From Calditrichia bacterium (lineage in GTDB: Bacteria > Calditrichota > Calditrichia > RBG-13-44-9 > J075), in assembly GCA_028284905.1 (NCBI GenBank), contig JANQQU010000093.1, positions 124,001 to 188,000 on the forward strand: DNA of 64,000 bases, written 5' to 3'. Of the stretch, positions 1-9,210 are shown piece after piece. Position numbers and translations under genes: made by a program. The notes below the pieces were generated by a model. It did not search any database and was not told the origin of the DNA. It was given only the letters and a program-made list of their open reading frames with translations. Every line of letters starts with the position of its first letter. Positions within the stretch are counted from its first letter, which is position 1.

Positions 1-3000
1 TCTGATTGACATATTTCGGCAGTTCTTTCTCGATAAACTCACTCTTTTCAGTCGCTTTTCCATCGAAAGAGAGGGTCATCTGACCTTTGCGAATCTTCAC
101 CTGTTTAATGAATAAACGGCTGGCAAGTTTCTTGATTTTTACCATCTCGATAAGGTTCTCCGCCGGTACTGGCAGCGGACCGAAGCGGTCTTTTAATTCT
201 TCGACCAGATTGTCGATCATGTGCATCTCTTCCAAATTCAGCAGGCGATGGTAAATAACCACTTTCTCATTTGGGGAAACAATGTAGCCATCGGGCAAGT
301 GCATTTCTGCGTCGATCTCCACAGCGGCATCGACCCGCGGCATGCGATCCTGGATGAATTGCTCCGGTAATGTTTCGGCCTGAATGGCTTCCACCATCTC
401 GTGGAGAATCTTCTGGTAGAGATCATACCCAACAGCATTGATAAAGCCGCTCTGGTTATGCCCCAGCAAATTCCCCGCACCGCGAATTTCCAGATCCCGC
501 ATGGCGATCTTTAATCCGGCGCCGAGGTCGGAGAACTCTTCAATGGCGTAAAGACGTTTGATGGCAGTGCTGTTGAGGCGTTCCTGGGGAGGTATGATCA
601 GGTAAGCAAATGCCTGGCGATCCGAACGACCCACCCGGCCGCGTAACTGGTAGAGCTGGGCGAGGCCGAGGCGATCCGCACGGTCGATAATAATGGTGTT
701 GCAATTGGGAATATCTAGACCGTTTTCAATGATCATCGTGGCAACGAGAACATCATATTTTTTATGATGGAAGTTGTCCATGATCTTTTCCAGTTGCGTT
801 TCCTTCATTTGACCATGGCCAACCCCGATGCGTGCTTTCGGGACGATTGTTTTTAGCATACCGGCAACGGCATCGATCGTTTGCACCCGGTTGTGCACGA
901 AAAATACCTGCCCGCCCCGGCTCATCTCATAAGTGATCGCCTTGTAAATCAGCTGCTGATCCCAGGTGGTAATTTCCGTTAAAATCGGCAGGCGGTTGCC
1001 GGGCGGTGTATCGACAATGGAGAGGTCGCGGGCGCCCATCAGGGACATATGTAAGGTGCGGGGGATCGGCGTAGCGGTAAGCGTTAGCGTATCGACGGAA
1101 ACTTTCATTTCCTTCAGTTTTTCCTTGTGGCGAACCCCGAAGCGTTGTTCTTCATCGATCACCAATAAGCCCAGATCTTTGAACTGCACATCTTTCGAGA
1201 GCATGCGATGGGTACCGATGATAATATCTACCTGTCCGGTGGCGAGTTGCTCCAGGGTCGCTTTCTGCTCCGCCCGGGTTCTGAATCGTGAGATCACATC
1301 AACTGTGACTGGGAAGTTGATCATTCGTTCCTGAAAAGTAATAAAATGCTGCTGGGCGAGAATCGTGGTGGGCACCAATACAGCCACCTGCTTGCCGTCC
1401 ATTACTGCCTTGAAGGCGGCCCGCACCGCCACTTCTGTTTTGCCATAACCGACGTCCCCGCAAACGAGGCGATCCATTGGCTTGGTAGATTGCATATCTT
1501 CCTTGACGTCTTTGGCTGCTTTCGCCTGATCGGGGGTGTCTTCGAAGGGAAAAGAAGCTTCCATTTCTTTCTGCCAGAGCGTGTCTTCCGGATAGGCATG
1601 ACCTTTTTCGGAAAGGCGTTTCGCATAGAGTTCAACCAGTTCGCGGGCGATCTTTTCCACCGATTTACGGGTCTTACTCTTTGCCCGCTCCCACTCCACG
1701 CTGCCCAGTTTGGTCAGCTTTGGCTGGAAGCCTTCTTCACTGACGTAGCGCTGGATGCGATTGAGCTTATCCAGGGTTACGTAAAGCACATCTTTATTCT
1801 GATAAAACAGTTTAATGCATTCTTTTTCGAGCCCGGCAATTTTGATCCGTTCCGTGCCAACATATTTACCAACCCCATAATCCACATGGACGACAAAATC
1901 ACCATATTCCAACGTCTGCAGATTACGGATCAGGCTACCGGAGACGCGCAGCTTGCGCTTTTTCCGGCGCATTTTCAGACGATTAAAGATTTCGTGGTCG
2001 GTAAGGATTTCGATATTGTGCTGAGGTAAAGTGAAACCACCGTGCAGGGCGCCATCGACGAACTTTATGGGAGGAATGAGCCCCATCTCTTCTTCGAGAA
2101 TATCTTCCATGCGGTTGCGGGAGGTCGTCGATTCGTAGAGAATATGTACTTTCTGCCGATCTTCTTTTTTCGATTTTACCAGCACCTTCTGGAGATGCTC
2201 AACCAGTAGCTTGATGTTACCGTGAAAAGCGGCCGGTGGTCTGGCGTTAAAATCGACATCGATCTTTTCTTTGCTCTGAAAATGATCATGGACCAGTTGC
2301 TTAAACCCATCGATTGCTTTTTCCAGCGCCGGCAGGGGAATGTAATGATCTTCCGGGGATTCAAAGGGCAATTCTGCTTTTTGCTCTTCGAAGCGAACCG
2401 CCGCCTCTTCCCACCATTCTTTCAAGGTTTGCTTGCTGCGCAGGGAATCGTCCCAGAAAATACTGGTCGCCGCGGGAAGGTAGTCGAATATTGTAGAGCT
2501 CTCGCCCTCTTCCTTGTTCTTCCCAAGAATCCGCACATTGTTGATCTTCTCAATAGAGAGCTGGGAAAGAATATCAAATTCACGGATTGATTCAATCACG
2601 TCGTCAAAAAACTCCAGGCGATGCGGCACTTCCGATTCGAAAGAGAACACATCGAGAATTCCGCCCCGGGCACTAAATTGCCCGATCTCTTCGATAATGG
2701 AAACCCGCTCGTAGCCGCTTTCCGCCAGCCACTCGATCAGAAAATCCCGCTCGAACTCTTCACCAACTTTTAAGTGGAGAATGTTTTCTTTGAAAGAATC
2801 CGGATTGGGGACTTTCCGCAACAGGGCCGGTGGTGTCGTGACCAGAATCGGATCTTTTTGCTCGGCGATGGTGGCCAGGGCGTTCATTCGCATACTATAA
2901 AGTGCCGGGGTGAACATCCCTTTATCGAAGGGCACGACTTCGTCCGAAGGGAAATAGGCCACTTGCGTTTCCGGGATGAGAAAACGTAGGTCATCGACCA

Positions 3001-3193
3001 GTTTTTCCGCAGCATCGCCATCCGGTAAAATGACTAGCTGAGGGCGATGTTGGGTGTGGCGAATAAAATCGAGCATCAAGGCGGGGAAGGAGCCATAGAG
3101 GCCTTTCACGCGGATAAATTTTTTGTCCTTCAAAAGTCCATGAAAATGTTTAAATTCTGGCAACTCGTGAAGTAGGGGCTTCAGTTTCAGCAT
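1..3193 (-). CDS. mfd: Transcription-repair coupling factor Mfd, C-terminus cut by window edge
   Basis: Mfd is a DNA translocase that removes RNA polymerase stalled at lesions and recruits UvrA. Translating the minus strand from the ATG at 3193 gives about 1064 residues without a stop, running off the left edge; E. coli Mfd has 1148, so roughly the last hundred are outside. The N-terminal UvrB-like part (SARGGILDVFS) is followed by the RNA-polymerase-interacting domain (YGDFVVHVDYGVGKYVG, near residue 424), Walker A GDVGYGKTE (near 575), the DEEQRFG box (near 677) and the late helicase motif QLRGRVGRS. Antisense frames contain several long ORFs that are shadows. The neighbour ansA is divergent, with 118 bp between starts. 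Identification is secure; the start is the first ATG of the conserved frame. Confidence 0.97.
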   Translation of the reverse strand, partial: MLKLKPLLHELPEFKHFHGLLKDKKFIRVKGLYGSFPALMLDFIRHTQHRPQLVILPDGDAAEKLVDDLRFLIPETQVAYFPSDEVVPFDKGMFTPALYSMRMNALATIAEQKDPILVTTPPALLRKVPNPDSFKENILHLKVGEEFERDFLIEWLAESGYERVSIIEEIGQFSARGGILDVFSFESEVPHRLEFFDDVIESIREFDILSQLSIEKINNVRILGKNKEEGESSTIFDYLPAATSIFWDDSLRSKQTLKEWWEEAAVRFEEQKAELPFESPEDHYIPLPALEKAIDGFKQLVHDHFQSKEKIDVDFNARPPAAFHGNIKLLVEHLQKVLVKSKKEDRQKVHILYESTTSRNRMEDILEEEMGLIPPIKFVDGALHGGFTLPQHNIEILTDHEIFNRLKMRRKKRKLRVSGSLIRNLQTLEYGDFVVHVDYGVGKYVGTERIKIAGLEKECIKLFYQNKDVLYVTLDKLNRIQRYVSEEGFQPKLTKLGSVEWERAKSKTRKSVEKIARELVELYAKRLSEKGHAYPEDTLWQKEMEASFPFEDTPDQAKAAKDVKEDMQSTKPMDRLVCGDVGYGKTEVAVRAAFKAVMDGKQVAVLVPTTILAQQHFITFQERMINFPVTVDVISRFRTRAEQKATLEQLATGQVDIIIGTHRMLSKDVQFKDLGLLVIDEEQRFGVRHKEKLKEMKVSVDTLTLTATPIPRTLHMSLMGARDLSIVDTPPGNRLPILTEITTWDQQLIYKAITYEMSRGGQVFFVHNRVQTIDAVAGMLKTIVPKARIGVGHGQMKETQLEKIMDNFHHKKYDVLVATMIIENGLDIPNCNTIIIDRADRLGLAQLYQLRGRVGRSDRQAFAYLIIPPQERLNSTAIKRLYAIEEFSDLGAGLKIAMRDLEIRGAGNLLGHNQSGFINAVGYDLYQKILHEMVEAIQAETLPEQFIQDRMPRVDAAVEIDAEMHLPDGYIVSPNEKVVIYHRLLNLEEMHMIDNLVEELKDRFGPLPVPAENLIEMVKIKKLASRLFIKQVKIRKGQMTLSFDGKATEKSEFIEKELPKYVNQ

Positions 3194-3311
3194 TGTATAT
3201 AAAAAGTCCTGTTCTGCGTCCAGATAATGCAAATTTTACAAAGACCAGAAATTTAAGGGGGGAATGGGGGGAAACCAAATTGTTTGTGGGAACGACCAAC
3301 AACGAAAAAAC

Positions 3312-4307
3312 ATGAAAAAAATCCTGATCATCCACACCGGGGGCACATTTGGCATGGTGCCTATGAAACCGAAACCTACCCTGAAGCCACAGGAAGTGCA
3401 GGAGGCAATTACCCATTATATTCCTGAGTTGAATAAAATTGCCGATATCAGTTTCCAGATGGTTTTTAATATTGATAGCGCCGATATGTCTCCGGAGCAT
3501 TGGCAAAAGCTGGCAACAACAATATTCGATAATCTTGGTAGTTACGACGGTTTTGTGATTATCCACGGCACCGATTCGATGGCCTACACCGCTACAGCAC
3601 TTTCATTTATGCTGGAAAATCTCCCGAAACCGGTGATCCTTACCGGTTCGCAACGGCCGCTGGCGGAAATCCGTACCGATGCCCGAATGAATCTGGTCAA
3701 TGCCGTAGAGTTTGCTACCCGGGAGATTCCGGAGGTTTGCATCTTTTTCGATACGGATTTGCTGCGGGGAAATCGGGCGGTAAAAATATCCGGGAATGAT
3801 TATGGGGCATTTGTTAGCCCGAACTATCAACCCCTGGCCGAAGTCGGTGTGGATATTAAAATTCACAAACAATATTTTCATCGCCTTGGCGTGCCGCGCC
3901 TGCACACCGCTTTTTCCGAGCGAGTACTTGCTTTTCCCTACTTTCCAGGCTTGCAGCCGGATGCCCTGAACTGGCTCGTCGACGCACCGGTCGATGCGAT
4001 TGTATTACAGGCCCTGGGCATGGGGAATATGGCGATTGAGAATACCTCTATGGTGCCTTTGGTGGAAAAACTAACCGCTGCCGGGAAGCTGGTGGTAATC
4101 ACTTCCCAATGCCGCCGCGGCGAGGTGGACCTTACCCGTTACCAGAATGGGATGCTGATTGCCAAAGCTGGCGCAGTCGGTGCCGGGGACATGACTCACG
4201 AGGCAACCATCGTCAAACTAATGTTCCTGCTCGGGCGTTACAAAGGCAACATCAAGAAAGTGCGCGAAGCGGTTTGCAGCCAGTTGGCTGGGGAGATTAG
4301 TTTGTAG
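3312..4307 (+). CDS. ansA: L-asparaginase, type I (cytoplasmic)
   Basis: Hydrolyses L-asparagine to aspartate and ammonia. The 331-residue product starts MKKILIIHTGGTFGM, with the nucleophile threonine in HTGGT, and has the second active-site motif IIHGTDSMAYTA near residue 80. Length fits type I AnsA (E. coli 338). No signal peptide, so it is cytoplasmic, unlike type II enzymes. The frame stays open to an ATG at 3264, but those 16 extra residues (MGGNQIVCGNDQ...) are not family-like, so the ATG at 3312 is chosen; neither start has a strong Shine-Dalgarno sequence. Divergent from mfd. Confidence 0.93.
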   Translation: MKKILIIHTGGTFGMVPMKPKPTLKPQEVQEAITHYIPELNKIADISFQMVFNIDSADMSPEHWQKLATTIFDNLGSYDGFVIIHGTDSMAYTATALSFMLENLPKPVILTGSQRPLAEIRTDARMNLVNAVEFATREIPEVCIFFDTDLLRGNRAVKISGNDYGAFVSPNYQPLAEVGVDIKIHKQYFHRLGVPRLHTAFSERVLAFPYFPGLQPDALNWLVDAPVDAIVLQALGMGNMAIENTSMVPLVEKLTAAGKLVVITSQCRRGEVDLTRYQNGMLIAKAGAVGAGDMTHEATIVKLMFLLGRYKGNIKKVREAVCSQLAGEISL

Positions 4308-4382
4308 CATATTGTTTCATTCGATGAATTTGCAAAATATTTTCCCTTTCGGTAAATTGGAAAAATTCAACAAGCAGAAAAA

Positions 4383-6983
4383 ATGAACCAATATTGCAAT
4401 CCATTATTTCTCCTAGCAATATGCTTGAGCTATTTTTGCTATCCGGTAAATAATCAATTGTACGCTCAGGATATCGACACTTTCTCCAAAATCACTGACC
4501 ATAAAGTAGATTTTCAGTTCAAACGTATTGGCACGCAAGAAGGCCTTTCCCAAAATACCGTTTACACTATTTTACAAGACCATATAGGGTTTCTCTGGTT
4601 TGGTACCGAAGGTGGGTTGAATCGTTTCGATGGCTATAATTTTGTTACGTTTAATCCTAATCCTTCAGATACTAATTCAATTTCTCATGGTATTATATTT
4701 TCCCTATATGAAGATAATGCTGGGACGTTATGGATTGGTACAGCAAATGGTCTAAACAGATATAACCGTAGTGCTGGAAATTTTACTCGATTTGAGCAGG
4801 TTTTTCCTGGAGAGGAGACACAAAATGGCGGTGTCTCATATCTTCTAGAGGACAGGGAGAAAAATTTATGGTTGCGTACACATGAAGCTGGCACCGGGAT
4901 CAGGCGATTCTGTATAAATACCGGGGAAGTTTTTGTGTATGATAAAGATCGCCTTTCTGATAAAGGGCTGTATGATAAAAAGGTCTTAGCATTGCTAATC
5001 GATTCCGAAGGAATTGTTCGGATTGGCACTAATCGGGGATTGTATTCTTATAATTCTGAAAAAGATACATTTGAAGCGGGATTTGGAAACGAGAAAAATT
5101 CATTTGCTAATTCAGAATATGTTGTTACGGCGATACTGGAGTCTCAAAAACAGTCTGGCGTTTATTGGATTGGAACCGGTGACGAAAAACGCCTGAAAGG
5201 CGGTCATGGTTTATTCCGCTTTAACCTTTTGGAGAGAAGCGCAGATCACTATGAACAGATGGAAAATTCACTAAGAGGGCTACAAAGCAACTTTATCACG
5301 AGGCTTTATGAAGATAGGGTTGGTAGGCTATGGGTTGGGACAACAGCCGGGCTCCACCTAATCAATGAAAATATGGAAGTAACGCATCTCCTGCAACCCA
5401 GTTCGACTTCAAAATCAATTAATATTTACAACTCCATATCGAAAATCTTCGAAGATAATACCGGACTGCTTTGGGTTACAAGTTATGGGGATAATTTTGT
5501 CAGGATACCTACAAAAGAAGCATCATTGACAAGCCAATTGCAAATGAGATTGCCGGACGGCCTCTTCTGTGTCGATCCAAAGAAAAATGATTATCGCCAT
5601 TACAGGCAAATTCTGAACGATCCTGCCAGTCTTAGTCATAACGATATTATGTCAATTTATGAAGATCGTGGAAAAAGCCTCTGGATCGGTACTTTTACCG
5701 GTGGCATTTCCCGTATCGATCATCAGAAAATTGGTTTCAGGAATTTTACAAATCAACAACCTTTTGGAAATAATATAAACAGTAATAAGGTGCGCTCAGT
5801 GTATATCGACCCTCTGGATAATGGCAATACTTTATGGATTGGTACTATTGACGCCGGGATGAACCGCATTAATCGAAGTAATGGGGAAATCAGATATTAT
5901 CAACATGATTCAGAAAACAACAATAGCCTCGGTAATAATCGGGTCGATTTTATTCGGCGAAGCCATAATGGAGATTTATGGATTGCAACCGGTGGGGGCG
6001 GGTTGAATCTTTTTGATGACAACAATGAAACATTTCGAATATTTCGGGAACTTGTACAAGATACGGCTAGATATTCCCTTAAAGCTATCGGCCGATTTTA
6101 CGAAGATCCGGAAAACCCCGGTATATTCTGGTTTACCTGTGAAGAGAAAGGAATCATCGAATTTAATAATCTCGATTATTCATTTAATCATTATCCACTG
6201 AATGATATTCATGCCGCAAATATTGCTAAAGATTTTGATGGAAATTTCTGGATTGGCAGTTGGGGAAAAGGTTTACTAAAGTTCGATCCAAAACAAAAAA
6301 AACTGCTGAGGCGATATCAGGCGAATCCATTTCGTGCTGACAGCCTGATCAGTGATTTTTTATTTGGACTGCATATGGATAACTCGGGCATGCTTTGGAT
6401 TGGTACCTTTGATGGGGGATTGGTAAAATTTGATCCACTAGCAGAGAAATTTGTGACTATAGATAATCAATCAGGCTTAGGATTAACAAGTAATACTGTT
6501 TACAGCATTCTGGAAGATGATCATCAGGATTTTTGGTTAACAACCGGTGGTGGACTATTTAGATATAACCGCAAGCAAAACAATTTTACTATTTTCGATA
6601 TTCAGGATCAGCTAATTAACAGAGATCATAATGCCGACGCTTATTTTCAAAGTGAAGTAACCAGGGAAATTATAATCGGTGGAAATTTAGGTGCAAGCAT
6701 TTTTAACCCCTATGTAGAAAAAGACACTTTGCCTCCCCCAGTTGTTTTTACTGACTTTCGGGTGTTTAATCAGTCAATACCTGTCCGACCAGTTACTGAA
6801 TCGGGAGAAAAGTTTGAATTAATACGTATCGAAGAAGATACTATATCAGCAAGTTCGCAATTTTATCTACCACAGGACATGTCAGAATTAGATACATTAA
6901 TCCTTTCATACCAGGAAAATGTTATCTCTTTTCAGTTCGCAGCCCTGCATTATGCAATCCCGGGGAAAAATCAATATGCATAA
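4383..6983 (+). CDS. Hybrid two-component system, N-terminal sensor half (ends at an in-frame TAA)
   Basis: First 866 codons of an HTCS-type regulator. A signal peptide (LFLLAICLSYFCYPV, then QLYAQ) leads into many two-component-regulator propeller repeats with the typical pattern LWIGTxxGGLNRFD, forming two periplasmic beta-propellers. The end lies in the Y_Y_Y domain: the reading FAALHYAIPGKNQYA is followed by TAA at 6981-6983, and the same frame continues KLIGFQDNWL, as in family members that have Tyr at that place (QYAYKLEGF-like). So this is probably one gene of 1,508 sense codons (4383-8912) broken by a point mutation, an assembly error, or a recoded stop. Codon use is A/T-rich at third positions, more so than in the kinase half. 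Ligand unknown; HTCS sensors in Bacteroidota usually sense glycans. Confidence 0.85.
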   Translation: MNQYCNPLFLLAICLSYFCYPVNNQLYAQDIDTFSKITDHKVDFQFKRIGTQEGLSQNTVYTILQDHIGFLWFGTEGGLNRFDGYNFVTFNPNPSDTNSISHGIIFSLYEDNAGTLWIGTANGLNRYNRSAGNFTRFEQVFPGEETQNGGVSYLLEDREKNLWLRTHEAGTGIRRFCINTGEVFVYDKDRLSDKGLYDKKVLALLIDSEGIVRIGTNRGLYSYNSEKDTFEAGFGNEKNSFANSEYVVTAILESQKQSGVYWIGTGDEKRLKGGHGLFRFNLLERSADHYEQMENSLRGLQSNFITRLYEDRVGRLWVGTTAGLHLINENMEVTHLLQPSSTSKSINIYNSISKIFEDNTGLLWVTSYGDNFVRIPTKEASLTSQLQMRLPDGLFCVDPKKNDYRHYRQILNDPASLSHNDIMSIYEDRGKSLWIGTFTGGISRIDHQKIGFRNFTNQQPFGNNINSNKVRSVYIDPLDNGNTLWIGTIDAGMNRINRSNGEIRYYQHDSENNNSLGNNRVDFIRRSHNGDLWIATGGGGLNLFDDNNETFRIFRELVQDTARYSLKAIGRFYEDPENPGIFWFTCEEKGIIEFNNLDYSFNHYPLNDIHAANIAKDFDGNFWIGSWGKGLLKFDPKQKKLLRRYQANPFRADSLISDFLFGLHMDNSGMLWIGTFDGGLVKFDPLAEKFVTIDNQSGLGLTSNTVYSILEDDHQDFWLTTGGGLFRYNRKQNNFTIFDIQDQLINRDHNADAYFQSEVTREIIIGGNLGASIFNPYVEKDTLPPPVVFTDFRVFNQSIPVRPVTESGEKFELIRIEEDTISASSQFYLPQDMSELDTLILSYQENVISFQFAALHYAIPGKNQYA

Positions 6984-7010
6984 AAACTGATTGGGTTTCA
7001 GGATAACTGG

Positions 7011-8912
7011 TTGATGCTCGGTAATACCAGAGAAGTAAGCTTTACCAATCTCGATCCCGGCGACTATACCTTGTATGTAAAAGCTGCCAACAAAGATGGC
7101 TTTTGGAATGCTGAAGGAGCGTCGATCTATTTGATAATTACACCTCCCTGGTACGAGACCTGGTGGGCTTATCTGTTTTATGTATGTGCCTTATTTGTAT
7201 TGATTTATGTTCTGTGGAGCTACGAGCTTCGACGACAGCGTTTACGTGGTGAAGCGTTACGCTTGCAAGAACTTGACCGATTTAAATCCCGTTTTTTTGC
7301 TAATATTTCCCATGAATTCCGTACACCGCTAACGCTTATTCTCGGCCCCTTAAAAGATTTGGTCGATGGCAAATCGAATGGGGATACCAGCGAGCAATAC
7401 GAGACGATGATGCGCAATGGGCAACGCCTTTTAAAATTAATTGATGATATTCTAAATATTTCCCGCTTGGAAGCCGGCAAATTGGCTCTAACAGCTCAAT
7501 TAGTTGAAATTAATGGTTTAATAAGACGAATTATTGCTTCATTTAAATCCCATGCGGATAGCAAGGAAATCAATTTGAAATTTCGGCCGGCAGCAGAAGC
7601 AATAGAAGTTTTTGTCGACATCGATAAGATGGAAACCATCCTCTATAATCTCTTGGGAAATGCCTTGAAATTTACTCCAACCAAAGGTCGGGTGATTTTG
7701 GAATTGGGATTGGCGGCTTTAAAAAATGATCTCAACCCGAAATCCGAAATTCGAAATCCGCAATCGCAAATAGGAGATCATGTCGCTATTTCAATTCAAG
7801 ATACCGGCCCCGGCATTCCTCCCGATCAACTCATCCACGTCTTTGATCGTTTCCAACAGGGAGAGAATGGGTATGCGAAAGATGATATTGTTGGTAGTGG
7901 GATAGGCCTGGCCTTAACTAAGGAATTGGTAGAATTGCATCAGGGAAAAATTACTGTAGATAGTGAATTACATAAAGGAAGCACTTTTACGATTTATTTA
8001 CCATTGGGTAAAAATCATCTGAGTCCATCAGAAATTATTGAGAAGGAAACTCAAATAAGTCGCTCGTTGGAAAAGCGAATCGAGGGGATACTTGAGGGGA
8101 GCAGCAGAACCTCCGATTTTCGGAAGGATAACTCTAAGGCTGCCGCCAGCAAACTTCCTAAACTGTTGATTGTTGAAGATAACGCGGATATGCGTGCTTA
8201 CATCAAACAGCAATTCAGTCTACATTATCAAATCCTGGAAGCTGAAAATGGCGCGGAGGGCTTGAAGAGGATTCGAAAAGAATATCCCGATCTGGTCATC
8301 AGCGATGTGATGATGCCGGAAATGGATGGCAATGAGCTTTGCCGCCGAATTAAAGAAGATGAAGCAATTAGCCATACCCCGGTTATTTTGCTAACCGCTA
8401 AAGCTGGCGAAGAAGCGCAAGTGGAAGGATTGGGGTTTGGCGCTGATATCTATTTGGAAAAACCATTCAATGCAGAAATTCTTCGACTGACCGTAAAAAA
8501 TTTACTGGGTCAGCAGCGGCGCATTCAACAGTATCTGAAAGATAATTGGCCGGTTTTACCGGAAAATGTCGATAAGCTGAAGATCGGTGTGCGCGATCGG
8601 GAATTTCTGGATAAAGTGACTGGTATTGTCTATCAATATATGGCTGACGAATCTTTCGATATCAGCCGCCTGGCGAAAGAATGCGGCTATAGTAAAACTC
8701 AGCTAAATCGTAAACTTCAGAAACTCACCGATACTGATTCTACTACTTTCCTACGTACCTTACGACTGCGTAAAGCCAAACAGCTATTAGTCGAAGGGCA
8801 GGGTAACGTCACAGAAGTCGCTTTGCAGGTTGGTTTCAATAATTTTTCCTATTTTGCCCGGAAATTTAAAGAGGCGTTTGGAACGTCTCCCTCGACGTTC
8901 TTGAAAAATTAA
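7011..8912 (+). CDS. Hybrid two-component system, kinase-receiver-AraC half
   Basis: Continues the frame of the preceding ORF after one TAA codon; the first possible start is the TTG at 7011, with no Shine-Dalgarno, so independent translation is doubtful. Order: rest of Y_Y_Y domain, one membrane helix (WWAYLFYVCALFVLIYVLW), HisKA with H-box FFANISHEFRTPLTLILGP, HATPase with N-box LLGNALKFTP and G-boxes DTGPGIPP and GSGIGLALTKEL, receiver (LLIVEDNADMR, phospho-Asp in ISDVMMPEMDG, Lys in LEKPF), and an AraC-type DNA-binding domain (VTEVALQVGFNNFSYFARKF). All phosphorelay residues are intact. Between N-box and G1 box is an extra segment, LNPKSEIRNPQSQIG, encoded by five 7-bp repeats. The exported-protein cluster at 9211-15324 follows on the same strand and is the natural candidate target. 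Confidence 0.88.
   Translation: MMLGNTREVSFTNLDPGDYTLYVKAANKDGFWNAEGASIYLIITPPWYETWWAYLFYVCALFVLIYVLWSYELRRQRLRGEALRLQELDRFKSRFFANISHEFRTPLTLILGPLKDLVDGKSNGDTSEQYETMMRNGQRLLKLIDDILNISRLEAGKLALTAQLVEINGLIRRIIASFKSHADSKEINLKFRPAAEAIEVFVDIDKMETILYNLLGNALKFTPTKGRVILELGLAALKNDLNPKSEIRNPQSQIGDHVAISIQDTGPGIPPDQLIHVFDRFQQGENGYAKDDIVGSGIGLALTKELVELHQGKITVDSELHKGSTFTIYLPLGKNHLSPSEIIEKETQISRSLEKRIEGILEGSSRTSDFRKDNSKAAASKLPKLLIVEDNADMRAYIKQQFSLHYQILEAENGAEGLKRIRKEYPDLVISDVMMPEMDGNELCRRIKEDEAISHTPVILLTAKAGEEAQVEGLGFGADIYLEKPFNAEILRLTVKNLLGQQRRIQQYLKDNWPVLPENVDKLKIGVRDREFLDKVTGIVYQYMADESFDISRLAKECGYSKTQLNRKLQKLTDTDSTTFLRTLRLRKAKQLLVEGQGNVTEVALQVGFNNFSYFARKFKEAFGTSPSTFLKN
7737..7771. repeat. Five tandem 7-bp repeats inside the histidine kinase coding region
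   Basis: Units CCGAAAT, CCGAAAT, TCGAAAT, CCGCAAT, CGCAAAT lie head to tail and are translated as part of LNPKSEIRNPQSQI. They sit in the loop between the N-box and G1 box of the ATPase domain, where an insertion is likely tolerated. Low-complexity peptides of this kind are known from similar short repeats in other environmental genomes (recollection, not checked). Confidence 0.8.
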
Positions 8913-9210
8913 GTATTACCTTTTTTCCTACCTTAGATCATTCCCAAAGTCCCCAATTCTCGCAATATGTTTCCAAAGTGTTAGCTTTTGCATCCATCGT
9001 GTTAGCGATTGATGGGTGTGATTTGCTATGCTTTAGTGAAGCATTTATAGTCTGATATCTCTTGGAAAAATTTATCTTTGAGGAGGGAATACCCAATACC
9101 AAATAGCGGGTGCCTGTAATGTTCAGCGCCCGCTATGGGGGTAATTAAAAAGGGAGGCTAATTTTGTCAAGTAGATTTAGCAATGATAATCTGAAATTCA
9201 GGAGGTAAAT
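8913..9210 (+). promoter_or_regulatory. Leader region upstream of the exported-protein cluster, with hairpins
   Basis: This 298-bp gap holds no gene. It has two inverted repeats: ATGCTT/AAGCAT at 9028-9033 and 9039-9044, and a perfect 8-bp stem ATAGCGGG/CCCGCTAT at 9103-9110 and 9129-9136. A Shine-Dalgarno-like AGGAGGG near 9081 is not followed by a gene; the real one is AGGAGGT just before the ATG at 9211. No clear sigma-70 boxes were found. The region could be a structured 5' leader or hold regulator sites; that is inference. Confidence 0.45.

Noticed and set aside
1346-2029. 227-codon open frame on the plus strand
   Set aside because: It lies wholly antisense to conserved mfd sequence and its translation has no recognisable domain; it is a shadow frame.
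8881-8900. Hairpin GAACGTC/GACGTTC as terminator of the hybrid kinase gene
   Set aside because: It lies inside the coding end and has no T-tract after it.
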